Below, one piece after another: positions 11,839 to 18,812 of a DNA stretch of 21,137 bases (the stretch's first letter is position 1; each line of letters starts with the position of its first letter). A program made the translations under genes and the position numbers. Source of the stretch: Polaromonas sp. (GTDB lineage: Bacteria > Pseudomonadota > Gammaproteobacteria > Burkholderiales > Burkholderiaceae_C); contig JAQGMN010000152.1 of the NCBI GenBank assembly GCA_028292345.1, positions 1 to 21,137 on the forward strand, in the 5' to 3' direction. The notes under the pieces are model-generated. The model searched no databases and was not told where the DNA came from. It saw only the letters and a list, made by a program, of their open reading frames with translations.

Positions 11839-12768
11839 ATGCCAGCCATCTCATTCCAGTCCGTCTCCAAAACCTATCCTCCCCCGCGAAACCAGCCCGG
11901 CCCCGGACTCCAGGCCCTGGACCATGTCAGCTTCGACATCCAGCAGGGCGAATTCTTCGGTTTGCTCGGACCCAACGGCGCCGGCAAGACCACCCTCATC
12001 AGCATTCTGGCCGGACTGTCCCATGCCAGCAGCGGCCATGTGCTGGTGCATGGCAGCGACGTGCTGCTGGACTATGCCAACGCCCGGCGCAAGCTCGGCG
12101 TGGTGCCGCAGGAACTGGTGTTCGACCCTTTCTTCACCGTCCGCGAGGCGCTGCGCATCCAGTCGGGCTACTTCGGCATCAAGCGCAACGACGACTGGAT
12201 CGACGAGCTGCTGGCCAGCCTGGGCCTGGCCGACAAGGGCAATGCCAACATGCGCCAGCTGTCCGGCGGCATGAAGCGGCGCGTGCTGGTCGCGCAGGCG
12301 CTGGTGCACAAGCCGCAGGTCATCGTGCTCGACGAGCCGACCGCCGGCGTCGATGTCGAACTGCGCCAGACGCTGTGGCAGTTCATTGCCAGGCTCAACA
12401 AGCAGGGCAGCACGGTGCTGCTGACCACCCACTACCTGGAGGAAGCCGAGGCCCTGTGCAGCCGCATCGCCATGCTCAAGCAGGGCAGGGTGGTCGCGCT
12501 GGCGCAAACGTCCGACCTGCTCAGCGCGGCTTCCAGCAATGTCCTGCGCTTCAAGATTGATAGCGAACTTCCCTTGCACCTGGCGCGCCAGGCACGTATT
12601 ACAGGCCGGATCGTGCAGTTTCCCGCGCACAATGCGCGCGAGATCGAGCAGTACCTCGCCGCCGTCCGCGAAGCCGGCCTGGTGGCCGAGGACGTGGAGA
12701 TCCGCAAGGCCGACCTGGAAGACGTGTTTCTAGAGGTCATGAATGAAAAACCGGGAGTGGCAGTATGA
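11839..12768 (+). CDS. ABC-2 type exporter, ATP-binding protein (YadG-like)
   Basis: The 309-residue ATPase belongs to the CcmA/YadG-type family, which pairs with ABC-2 permeases. Walker A is GPNGAGKT (44-51), Q-loop Gln91, signature LSGGM (141-145) and Walker B VIVLDE (161-166), followed by PTAGVD and the switch His in TTHYLEEAE. A C-terminal tail of about 80 residues (DVEIRKADLEDVFLEVM) is typical of this subfamily. The substrate is unknown; the position between mlaB and ibaG-murA suggests an envelope role, but that is inference. The stop TGA overlaps an ATG (12765), the usual start position for a coupled permease, but the present permease start lies 292 bp further on because of a repeat insertion. 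Confidence 0.9.
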   Translation: MPAISFQSVSKTYPPPRNQPGPGLQALDHVSFDIQQGEFFGLLGPNGAGKTTLISILAGLSHASSGHVLVHGSDVLLDYANARRKLGVVPQELVFDPFFTVREALRIQSGYFGIKRNDDWIDELLASLGLADKGNANMRQLSGGMKRRVLVAQALVHKPQVIVLDEPTAGVDVELRQTLWQFIARLNKQGSTVLLTTHYLEEAEALCSRIAMLKQGRVVALAQTSDLLSAASSNVLRFKIDSELPLHLARQARITGRIVQFPAHNAREIEQYLAAVREAGLVAEDVEIRKADLEDVFLEVMNEKPGVAV

Positions 12769-12795
12769 GCACTGTCAATAGTTCAAAAACTTCAT

Positions 12796-13057
12796 ACCAG
12801 CAGGGGCCGCGGAACCGGCTTTGCCGGGCCGCAGGCTGCAGGCTGCGGCTCCAAACCCGCCTGCGCGGGCTTGGACAGCCTGCAGATGCGCCGCCTCTGG
12901 CGGCGTGGCGCCCTGCAAGGGCAGCGGCCCCCTTGGGGCTGACGGCTGCGGCTCCAAGCCCGCCTGCGCGGGCTTGGACAGCCGGCAGATGCGACGCCTT
13001 TGGCGGCGTGGCGCCCTGCAAGGGCTGCGCAGTACGCGAAGCGACAAGCGTGGGGGC
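12796..13057 (-). repeat. Modular GC-rich intergenic repeat, copy 1 (inverted, expanded)
   Basis: Read on the - strand this block starts GCCCCCACGCTTGTCGCTTC and ends CCGCGGCCCCTGCTGGT, matching copy 3 at 15551-15665 in both ends and orientation relative to those ends. Its middle holds two tandem copies of a hairpin-rich module. It fills nearly all of the space between the ABC-2 ATPase stop and permease start. It is open in some frames (including 12765-13064), but the product would be low-complexity translated repeat. Confidence 0.8.
12841..13025. repeat. Tandem duplication within repeat copy 1 (103-bp period)
   Basis: About 82 bp at 12841-12922 recur at 12944-13025 with only a few substitutions, both starting GGCTGCGGCTCCAA. 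The second unit contains a perfect 10-bp stem, CCAAGCCCGC (12954-12963) and GCGGGCTTGG (12968-12977), around CTGC. Both contain a GGCGGCGTGGCGCCCTGCA stretch also found, inverted, in copy 2. Confidence 0.85.
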
Positions 13058-13060
13058 TTC

Positions 13061-13816
13061 ATGACCGGCTGGCAGACGCTTTTGTACAAAGAGATACTGC
13101 GCTTCTGGAAGGTCGGCTTCCAGACCGTCGGCGCCCCGGTGCTGACCGCCGTGCTCTACATGCTGATCTTCGGGCATGTGCTGCAGGGCCAGGCGCTGGT
13201 GTACGGCAAGGTGAGCTACACCGCCTTCCTGGTGCCGGGGCTGGTGATGATGAGCGTGCTGCAGAACTCCTTCGCCAACAGCTCGTCGTCGCTGATCCAG
13301 AGCAAGATCATGGGCAGCCTGGTGTTCGTGCTGCTCACGCCGCTGTCGCACTGGCACTGGTTCTGGGCCTACGTCGGCTCGTCGGTGGTGCGCGGCCTGA
13401 TGGTCGGCACGGGCGTGTTTGCCGTCACCGTGTTTTTCGGCCAGCCCGGCTTTGTCGCGCCGCTGTGGATCGTGGTGTTCGCGGTGCTGGGTTCGGCCAT
13501 GCTGGGTGCGCTGGGCGTGATTGCCGGCCTGTGGGCCGAGAAATTCGACCAGATGGCGACCTTCCAGAACTTCATCATCATGCCGATGACGTTCCTGAGC
13601 GGCGTGTTTTACTCCATCCACTCGCTGCCGCCGTTCTGGCAGAAGATCAGCCACCTGAACCCGTTTTTCTACATGATCGACGGCTTTCGCTATGGCTTTT
13701 TCGGCGTCAGCGACGTCTCGCCGTGGCTCAGCCTGGGGCTGGTGGTGGCGGCATTCCTCGTCATCAGCGCCGTGGCGGTCAACATGCTGCGCACCGGCTA
13801 CAAAATCCGGCACTAA
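13061..13816 (+). CDS. ABC-2 type exporter permease (YadH-like)
   Basis: The 251-residue protein has about six hydrophobic segments and the ABC-2 membrane family pattern. These include an amphipathic start (MTGWQTLLYKEILRFWKV), a first helix (APVLTAVLYMLIFGHVL), and the late signature PMTFLSGVFYSIHSLPPFWQKISHLNPFFYMIDGFRYGFFG. It should form the channel used by the preceding ATPase; the substrate is unknown. I chose ATG 13061 because the family homology begins there. The frame is open to 12821, but that extension is translated repeat. The only ribosome-site candidate is GGGGG at 13052-13056, which belongs to the repeat itself. The repeat has therefore probably replaced the original start region; MST at 12765 may be what remains of the ancestral start. 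The stop is followed after 4 nt by repeat copy 2. Confidence 0.88.
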   Translation: MTGWQTLLYKEILRFWKVGFQTVGAPVLTAVLYMLIFGHVLQGQALVYGKVSYTAFLVPGLVMMSVLQNSFANSSSSLIQSKIMGSLVFVLLTPLSHWHWFWAYVGSSVVRGLMVGTGVFAVTVFFGQPGFVAPLWIVVFAVLGSAMLGALGVIAGLWAEKFDQMATFQNFIIMPMTFLSGVFYSIHSLPPFWQKISHLNPFFYMIDGFRYGFFGVSDVSPWLSLGLVVAAFLVISAVAVNMLRTGYKIRH

Positions 13817-13820
13817 TATG

Positions 13821-13974
13821 GCCCCCACGCTTGCCACTTCGTGTGCTGCGCTTCCCCCCGAGGGGGCCGCTGCCCTTGCAGGGCGCCACGCCGCCAGAGG
13901 CGGCGCATCTGCAGGCTGCGGTCTGGCAAAGCCAGTCCCGCGGCCCCTGCTGGTGGGGAGTGCCTCTCCCACGC
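13821..13974 (+). repeat. Modular GC-rich intergenic repeat, copy 2
   Basis: It starts GCCCCCACGCTTGCCACTTC four bases after the permease stop and ends CCCGCGGCCCCTGCTGGTGG plus a few bases. It contains the stem CCCCC-CGA-GGGGG (13855-13866 region) and a perfect 7-bp hairpin CGCCGCC-AGA-GGCGGCG, followed by the CATCTGCAGGCTG module shared with copy 1. Confidence 0.8.
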
Positions 13975-13975
13975 A

Positions 13976-14005
13976 TTGCTAATTAATGTGCGTGCTATGC
14001 GCAAC
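13976..14005 (+). repeat. Degenerate remnant of the 56-bp repeat family
   Basis: TTGCTA, ATTAAT and TATGCGCAA occur in the same order as in the copy at 6044-6099 but with two internal stretches missing. It lies between modular repeat copy 2 and ibaG. It is short, so chance likeness is possible. Confidence 0.35.
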
Positions 14006-14022
14006 TTTTTTCAAAAATATTT

Positions 14023-14268
14023 ATGACCAGCGAAGAACTTCAAACCATCATTGCCGCAGGCCTGCCTTGCGAGCACCTCGAACTGTCCGGCGACGGCCGG
14101 CACTGGTATGCGACCATCGTCTCCAGCGCCTTTGAAGGCCAGCGCCTGATCCAGCGGCACCAGCGCGTCTATGCCACGCTGGGCGGACGGCTGCAGACCG
14201 ACGAGGTGCATGCGCTGTCGATGAAAACCTTCACGCCCGCCGAATGGGCAGCGCACAGCGCGAACTGA
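14023..14268 (+). CDS. ibaG: BolA-family protein IbaG
   Basis: The 81-residue protein is a one-domain BolA relative. Family features are the R-L-I-Q-R-H-Q-R-V-Y segment (41-50) and the VHALSMKTFTPAEW ending (62-75), with conserved His63. BolA proteins work with monothiol glutaredoxins in iron-sulfur or redox handling. In E. coli the paralogue next to mla and murA is ibaG (yrbA), and the placement here, 10 bp before murA and downstream of the mla block, supports that name over bolA itself. No good ribosome site precedes the ATG; the upstream 200 bp are two repeats and an A/T-rich stretch. The product is nearly the same length as E. coli IbaG (84). Confidence 0.85.
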   Translation: MTSEELQTIIAAGLPCEHLELSGDGRHWYATIVSSAFEGQRLIQRHQRVYATLGGRLQTDEVHALSMKTFTPAEWAAHSAN

Positions 14269-14278
14269 ACACAGCAAT

Positions 14279-15550
14279 ATGGACAAACTACGCATCAAGG
14301 GCGGCAAGTCCCTGGCCGGCTCGGTCGATATCTCGGGCGCCAAAAACGCGGCACTGCCGGAGCTGTGCGCGGCGCTGCTGACCGCCGACACGGTCACGCT
14401 GCAAAACGTTCCGGGCCTGCAGGACGTGACCACCATGCTCAAGCTGATCCGCAACATGGGCGTCGAGGTCGAGCGCAGCGCAAGCGTTCCCGGCACCGTG
14501 ACGCTCAATGCCGGACCGCTGAGTTCGCCCGAAGCGCCGTACGAGCTGGTCAAGACCATGCGCGCGTCGGTGCTGGCGCTGGGGCCGCTGCTGGCGCGCT
14601 TCGGCAAGGCCACGGTGTCGCTGCCCGGCGGCTGCGCCATCGGTTCGCGGCCGGTGGACCAGCACATCAAGGGCATGCAGGCGATGGGCGCGGACATCAC
14701 CGTCGAGCACGGCTACATGCTGGCCAAATTGCCCAATGGCCAGACGCGCCTGAAGGGCGCCAACATCACGACCGACATGGTGACCGTGACCGGCACCGAG
14801 AATTTCCTGATGGCCGCCACGCTGGCCGAGGGCGAAACCATTCTTGAAAACGCCGCGCAGGAGCCCGAGATCGGCGACCTGGCCGAGATGCTCATCAAGA
14901 TGGGCGCGAAAATCGAAGGCCACGGCACGCGCCGCATCCGCATCCAGGGCGTCGAGCGCCTGCACGGCTGCACGCACCAGGTGGTCGCCGACCGCATCGA
15001 AACCGGCACCTTTTTGTGCGCAGTGGCGGCGGCCGGCGGCGACGTGGTCCTGAAGCATGGCCGCGCCGACCACCTCGACGTGGTGATTGAAAAGCTGCGC
15101 GAAGCCGGCGCTGTCATCACGGCGGGCGAGGGCTTCATCCGCATTCAGGCCAGCGGCCGGATGAAGGCCCAGTCTTTCCGCACCACCGAATACCCGGGTT
15201 TCCCGACCGACATGCAGGCGCAGTTCATGGCGCTCAACGCCATCGCACAGGGCACCAGCACGGTGACCGAGACAATTTTTGAAAACCGCTTCATGCATGT
15301 CAACGAAATGGTGCGCCTGGGCGCAAAAATCCAGATCGAAGGCAAGGTCTGCGTCATTGAAGGCGTTGCGCAGCTTTCCGGCGCGACGGTCATGGCAACC
15401 GACCTGCGCGCCTCGGCCAGCCTGGTGATTGCCGGGCTGGTGGCCGACGGTGAAACGCTGGTCGAGCGCATCTACCACCTCGACCGGGGCTATGACCAGA
15501 TGGAAACGAAATTGCGCGGCATCGGTGCCGAGATTGAACGAACAAAATGA
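14279..15550 (+). CDS. murA: UDP-N-acetylglucosamine 1-carboxyvinyltransferase
   Basis: MurA transfers enolpyruvate from phosphoenolpyruvate to UDP-GlcNAc, the first committed step of peptidoglycan synthesis, in the cytoplasm. The 423-residue protein starts MDKLRIKGGKSLAGSVDISGAKNAALP, with catalytic-site Lys22 and Asn23 and substrate-contact Arg95. The active-site cysteine, the fosfomycin target, is Cys119 within LPGGCAIGSRPVDQHI. It is retained, so the sequence gives no sign of the Cys-to-Asp form of intrinsic fosfomycin resistance. TTEYPGFPTDMQAQFMAL is the second conserved signature. The gene follows ibaG by 10 bp and is probably cotranscribed. The stop codon directly abuts repeat copy 3. 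Confidence 0.98.
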   Translation: MDKLRIKGGKSLAGSVDISGAKNAALPELCAALLTADTVTLQNVPGLQDVTTMLKLIRNMGVEVERSASVPGTVTLNAGPLSSPEAPYELVKTMRASVLALGPLLARFGKATVSLPGGCAIGSRPVDQHIKGMQAMGADITVEHGYMLAKLPNGQTRLKGANITTDMVTVTGTENFLMAATLAEGETILENAAQEPEIGDLAEMLIKMGAKIEGHGTRRIRIQGVERLHGCTHQVVADRIETGTFLCAVAAAGGDVVLKHGRADHLDVVIEKLREAGAVITAGEGFIRIQASGRMKAQSFRTTEYPGFPTDMQAQFMALNAIAQGTSTVTETIFENRFMHVNEMVRLGAKIQIEGKVCVIEGVAQLSGATVMATDLRASASLVIAGLVADGETLVERIYHLDRGYDQMETKLRGIGAEIERTK

Positions 15551-15665
15551 GCCCCCACGCTTGTCGCTTCGCGTACTGCGCTGCCCCCCGAGGGGGCCGC
15601 TGCGCCTGCGGCCCGGCGGAGCCGGTTCCGCGGCCCCTGCTGGTGGGGAGGGGCTGCCGCCACGC
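15551..15665 (+). repeat. Modular GC-rich intergenic repeat, copy 3
   Basis: It begins on the base after the murA TGA. It contains GCCCCC-CGA-GGGGGC (15583-15597, a perfect 6-bp stem), then CCGGC-GGA-GCCGG, and ends CCGCGGCCCCTGCTGGTGG plus flanking bases. It lacks the long CGCCGCC module found in copies 1 and 2, so it is the compact form. It fills most of the 154-bp murA-hisG gap and lacks a T-run. Confidence 0.8.
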
Positions 15666-15693
15666 TCGCCATCGCTATGTCCCTGTTAATTCC

Positions 15694-15707
15694 GAGGTAT
15701 TGTTTTG
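15694..15707 (+). promoter_or_regulatory. Ribosome site deciding a TTG start for hisG
   Basis: GAGG at 15694-15697 lies seven bases before TTG 15705. An in-frame TAA at 15687 blocks any earlier start in this frame, and no ATG lies between it and the conserved ITLALSKGR sequence. Confidence 0.6.
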
Positions 15708-16358
15708 ATTACTCTTGCCCTTTCCAAAGGCCGCATCTTCGACGACATCCTGCCGCTGCTGCGCAGCGCCGGCATCGAGGTGCTCGACGACCCGGAAAAG
15801 TCGCGCAAGCTCATTTTGGACACCAACCAGCCCGACCTGCGCGTGGTGCTGGTGCGCGCCACCGACGTGCCGACCTATGTGCAGTACGGCGGCGCCGACA
15901 TCGGCGTGGTCGGCAAGGACACGCTGCTGGAATCTGGAAGCCAGGGCCTGTACCAGCCGCTCGACCTGCAGATTGCCAAATGCCGCATCAGCGTGGCGGT
16001 GCGCCAGGGCTTCGACTATGCGGCGGCGGTCCGGCAGGGCTCGCGCCTGAAGGTGGCGACGAAATACGTGGAGATTTCGCGCGATTTCTTCGCCACCAAG
16101 GGCGTTCACATCGACCTGATCAAGCTCTACGGCAGCATGGAGCTGGCGCCGCTGACCGGCCTGGCCGACGCGATTGTCGACCTGGTCTCGACCGGCAACA
16201 CGCTCAAGGCCAACCACCTGGTCGAGGTCGAGCGCATCATGGACATCAGTTCGCACCTGGTCGTGAACCAGACCGCGCTCAAGCTCAAGCAGGCGCCGAT
16301 CCGCAAGCTGATCGATGCCTTTTCCTCGGCCTGTGCGCAGGCTGCTGCCAACCGGTAA
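15705..16358 (+). CDS. hisG: ATP phosphoribosyltransferase, short form
   Basis: HisG joins ATP and PRPP, the first and feedback-controlled step of histidine synthesis. The 217-residue length marks the short form (HisGS), which lacks the C-terminal regulatory domain and works with HisZ; hisZ is not in this window. Visible landmarks are ITLALSKGRIFDD at the N-terminus, GGADIGVVGKDTLLE, and the PRPP-binding loop DLVSTGNT (159-166). Translation appears to start at TTG 15705, with GAGG seven bases upstream and an in-frame stop at 15687. Modular repeat copy 3 lies between murA and this gene, which may open the his operon. The stop TAA is part of a TAAAAT box before hisD. Confidence 0.95.
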   Translation: MITLALSKGRIFDDILPLLRSAGIEVLDDPEKSRKLILDTNQPDLRVVLVRATDVPTYVQYGGADIGVVGKDTLLESGSQGLYQPLDLQIAKCRISVAVRQGFDYAAAVRQGSRLKVATKYVEISRDFFATKGVHIDLIKLYGSMELAPLTGLADAIVDLVSTGNTLKANHLVEVERIMDISSHLVVNQTALKLKQAPIRKLIDAFSSACAQAAANR

Positions 16359-16361
16359 AAT
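16356..16361 (+). promoter_or_regulatory. -10-like TAAAAT overlapping the hisG stop, ten bases before hisD
   Basis: TAAAAT starts with the hisG stop codon itself and ends ten bases before ATG 16372. It could support a leaderless hisD transcript. No convincing -35 is seen and no ribosome site precedes hisD. Chance occurrence is possible. Confidence 0.25.
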
Positions 16362-16371
16362 CCAGAACGCT

Positions 16372-17718
16372 ATGAATTTGCTAGCTACTCCCGCTCGTCT
16401 GTCATGCCTCGATGCCACATTTGAGGCTCAATTCAAGGCCCGGCTGCACTGGTCGGCCGACACCGACGCCGCCATCGAGCAGCGCGTCGCCGACATCCTG
16501 GCCGACGTGCAGCAGCGCGGCGACGCAGCGGTGCTGGAATACACCGCCCGCTTTGACGGCCTGAGCGTGGCCTCCATGGCCGAACTCGAACTCACGCAGG
16601 CCGAACTGAAGGCCGCGTTCGAGTCGATTCCCGCCGCCCAGCGCGATGCCCTGCAGGCTGCCGCCCGGCGCGTGCGCACCTACCACGAGGCGCAGAAAAA
16701 GGCCAGCGGCGAAAGCTGGAGCTACCGCGACGAGGACGGCACGCTGCTGGGCCAGAAGGTCACGCCGCTGGACCGCGTCGGCATCTACGTGCCCGGCGGC
16801 AAGGCGGCGTATCCGTCGTCGGTGCTGATGAACGCGATTCCCGCCCATGTCGCCGGCGTTGGCGAGATCATCATGGTCGTGCCCACGCCCCGGGGCGAGA
16901 AAAACGCGCTGGTGCTGGCTGCCGCCTACGTGGCCGGCGTGACGCGCGCCTTCACCATCGGCGGGGCGCAGGCCGTGGCCGCGCTGGCCTACGGCACGGC
17001 GACGGTGCCCCAGGTGGACAAGATCACCGGCCCCGGCAATGCCTACGTCGCCAGCGCCAAGAAGCGCGTGTTCGGCACCGTGGGCATCGACATGATTGCC
17101 GGGCCGTCCGAAATCCTGGTGCTGGCCGACGGCACGACGCCCGCCGACTGGGTGGCGATGGACCTGTTCAGCCAGGCCGAGCATGACGAGCTGGCGCAAA
17201 GCATCCTGCTGTGCCCGGACGCCGCCTACATCGACGCGGTGCAGGAAGCCATCGACCGGCTGCTGCCCTTGATGCCACGCGCCGACATCATCGCCAAATC
17301 GCTCAGCGACCGGGGCGCCTTGATCCTGACGCGCAGTATGGAAGAAGCCTGCGAAATTTCCAACCGCATCGCGCCCGAGCATCTGGAAGTCTCCAGCCGC
17401 GATCCGCACCGCTGGGAGCCGCTCTTGCGCCACGCCGGCGCGATTTTCCTGGGCGCCTACACCAGCGAAAGCCTGGGCGACTACTGTGCCGGCCCGAACC
17501 ATGTGCTGCCGACCAGCGGCACGGCGCGCTTTTCCAGCCCGCTGGGCGTGTACGACTTCCAGAAGCGCTCCAGCCTGATCGAGGTCAGCGAAGCCGGCGC
17601 GCAGGTCCTCGGCCCGATTGCCGCCGAACTCGCCTACGGCGAGGGCCTGCAGGCGCATGCCCGCGCCGCCGAACTGCGCCTCGCCACCGTGCCCGACATG
17701 AGAAAAACCAACCAATGA
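16372..17718 (+). CDS. hisD: Histidinol dehydrogenase
   Basis: The 448-residue zinc enzyme oxidises histidinol to histidine in two NAD-dependent steps, the last of the pathway. Landmarks are VGIYVPGGKAAYPSSVLMNAIPA (136-158), KITGPGNAYVASAK (217-230), GIDMIAGPSEILV (238-250), and FSQAEHDELAQ with the likely zinc ligands Gln268 and His271. The catalytic Glu-His pair follows in IAPEHLEV. ATG 16372 is chosen because it lies just after the hisG stop and starts the family-like leader. An in-frame ATG at 16315 lies inside hisG. The first dozen residues (MNLLATPARL) are not conserved and are encoded by DNA resembling the 56-bp repeat family. The stop overlaps the hisC start (ATGA). Confidence 0.96.
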   Translation: MNLLATPARLSCLDATFEAQFKARLHWSADTDAAIEQRVADILADVQQRGDAAVLEYTARFDGLSVASMAELELTQAELKAAFESIPAAQRDALQAAARRVRTYHEAQKKASGESWSYRDEDGTLLGQKVTPLDRVGIYVPGGKAAYPSSVLMNAIPAHVAGVGEIIMVVPTPRGEKNALVLAAAYVAGVTRAFTIGGAQAVAALAYGTATVPQVDKITGPGNAYVASAKKRVFGTVGIDMIAGPSEILVLADGTTPADWVAMDLFSQAEHDELAQSILLCPDAAYIDAVQEAIDRLLPLMPRADIIAKSLSDRGALILTRSMEEACEISNRIAPEHLEVSSRDPHRWEPLLRHAGAIFLGAYTSESLGDYCAGPNHVLPTSGTARFSSPLGVYDFQKRSSLIEVSEAGAQVLGPIAAELAYGEGLQAHARAAELRLATVPDMRKTNQ

Positions 17719-18812
17719 CCGCGCCTGACTCCCCACTTGATCCGAAACTCAAGCAACTCATCCGCCAGGATGTGCAGTCCATGCACGCCTACGCCATCCA
17801 GGAATCCATCGGCATGGTCAAGCTCGACGCCATGGAGAATCCGCACCGGCTGCCCGCCGCGCTGCAGGCGCACCTGGGCCAGCGCCTGGGCGCGCTGGCG
17901 CTGAACCGCTACCCGGACGGCCGCGTCAACGACCTGCGCAAGGCATTGGCCGACTATGCACAGATGCCCGAGGGCTTCGACATCATGCTGGGCAACGGCT
18001 CGGACGAGCTGATCGCGATGCTGGCGCTGGCCTGCGACGTGCCCGGCGGCTCGGTGCTGGCGCCGCTGCCCGGTTTCGTGATGTACGCCATGAGCGCGCA
18101 GCTGCAGGGGCTGAAGTTCATCGGCGTGGACCTGACGCCCGACTTCGAGCTCGATGAAGCCGCGATGCTGGCCGCGATTGCCGGGCACAAGCCGTCCATC
18201 ACCTACCTGGCCTATCCGAACAACCCCACGGCCAATCTTTGGGACGACGCGGTGATCGAGAAGATCATCGACGCCGTGGGCGAGCAGGGCGGCCTGGTGG
18301 TGATGGACGAGGCCTACCAGCCGTTCGCCAGCAGGAGCTATGCGGACCGCATGGCGCGGCACGGCCATGTCCTGCTGATGCGCACGCTGAGCAAGTTCGG
18401 CCTGGCGGGTGTTCGCATCGGCTACATGATCGGGCCGAAAGCCCTGATCGCCGAAATCGACAAGGTGCGCCCGCCCTACAACATCAGCGTGCTGAACTAC
18501 GAATGCGCGCTGTTCGCCCTTGAGCACCGCGATGTGTTCGAGGCCCAGGCGAAGGAACTGATCGCCCAGCGCGCGTGGCTGTCCGACGCGCTCGGCGCTA
18601 TGCCGGGCGTCAAGGCCTGGCATAGCGACGCCAACATGATCCTGATCCGCGTGCCCGACGCGGCGCGCACCTTCGACGGCTTGCGAAATCGCAAGGTGCT
18701 GGTCAAGAATATTTCTAAAATGCATCCCTTGCTGGCCAATTGCCTGCGCCTGACCGTCGGCACTGCCGAAGAAAACGCGCAATTGCTGGCTGCGCTTGAA
18801 CAATCCCTATGA
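17715..18812 (+). CDS. hisC: Histidinol-phosphate aminotransferase
   Basis: The 365-residue class I/II aminotransferase uses pyridoxal phosphate to convert imidazole-acetol phosphate and glutamate to histidinol phosphate and 2-oxoglutarate. The cofactor lysine is Lys227 in RTLSKFGLAGVRIGY. Asn170 (YPNNPTAN), Asp198 and Tyr201 (VVMDEAYQPF) hold the cofactor, and Arg234 lies in the usual phosphate-contact position. N-terminal DAMENPHRLP and GNGSDELI (93-100) are typical of HisC. The frame is open far upstream into hisD, but ATG 17715 in the ATGA overlap is the natural start. hisB follows with another four-base overlap, so hisD-C-B is a tightly coupled block. Confidence 0.96.
   Translation: MTAPDSPLDPKLKQLIRQDVQSMHAYAIQESIGMVKLDAMENPHRLPAALQAHLGQRLGALALNRYPDGRVNDLRKALADYAQMPEGFDIMLGNGSDELIAMLALACDVPGGSVLAPLPGFVMYAMSAQLQGLKFIGVDLTPDFELDEAAMLAAIAGHKPSITYLAYPNNPTANLWDDAVIEKIIDAVGEQGGLVVMDEAYQPFASRSYADRMARHGHVLLMRTLSKFGLAGVRIGYMIGPKALIAEIDKVRPPYNISVLNYECALFALEHRDVFEAQAKELIAQRAWLSDALGAMPGVKAWHSDANMILIRVPDAARTFDGLRNRKVLVKNISKMHPLLANCLRLTVGTAEENAQLLAALEQSL

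Noticed and set aside
12841..13025. Possible CRISPR-like array
   Set aside because: There are only two units, each about 82 bp, with a 21-bp remainder and no cas genes; it is a tandem duplication within a mobile-type repeat.
12821..13060. N-terminal extension of the ABC-2 permease by 80 residues
   Set aside because: The extension is translated from the intergenic repeat and its tandem duplication; membrane-family likeness starts at 13061.
12765..13064. Small 99-codon gene starting in the ATPase stop overlap
   Set aside because: After a few codons it is repeat-derived low-complexity sequence. It is better explained as the remnant of the permease's old start region running into the inserted repeat.
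15583..15597. Intrinsic terminator after murA
   Set aside because: The stem is perfect but short and has no T-run. The same structure recurs in the other + strand copies of the repeat family, so it is better described as part of that repeat.
15677..16375. Alternative + strand frame overlapping hisG
   Set aside because: It is out of frame with the clear HisG sequence and yields an Arg/Gly/Pro-rich product with no family likeness.
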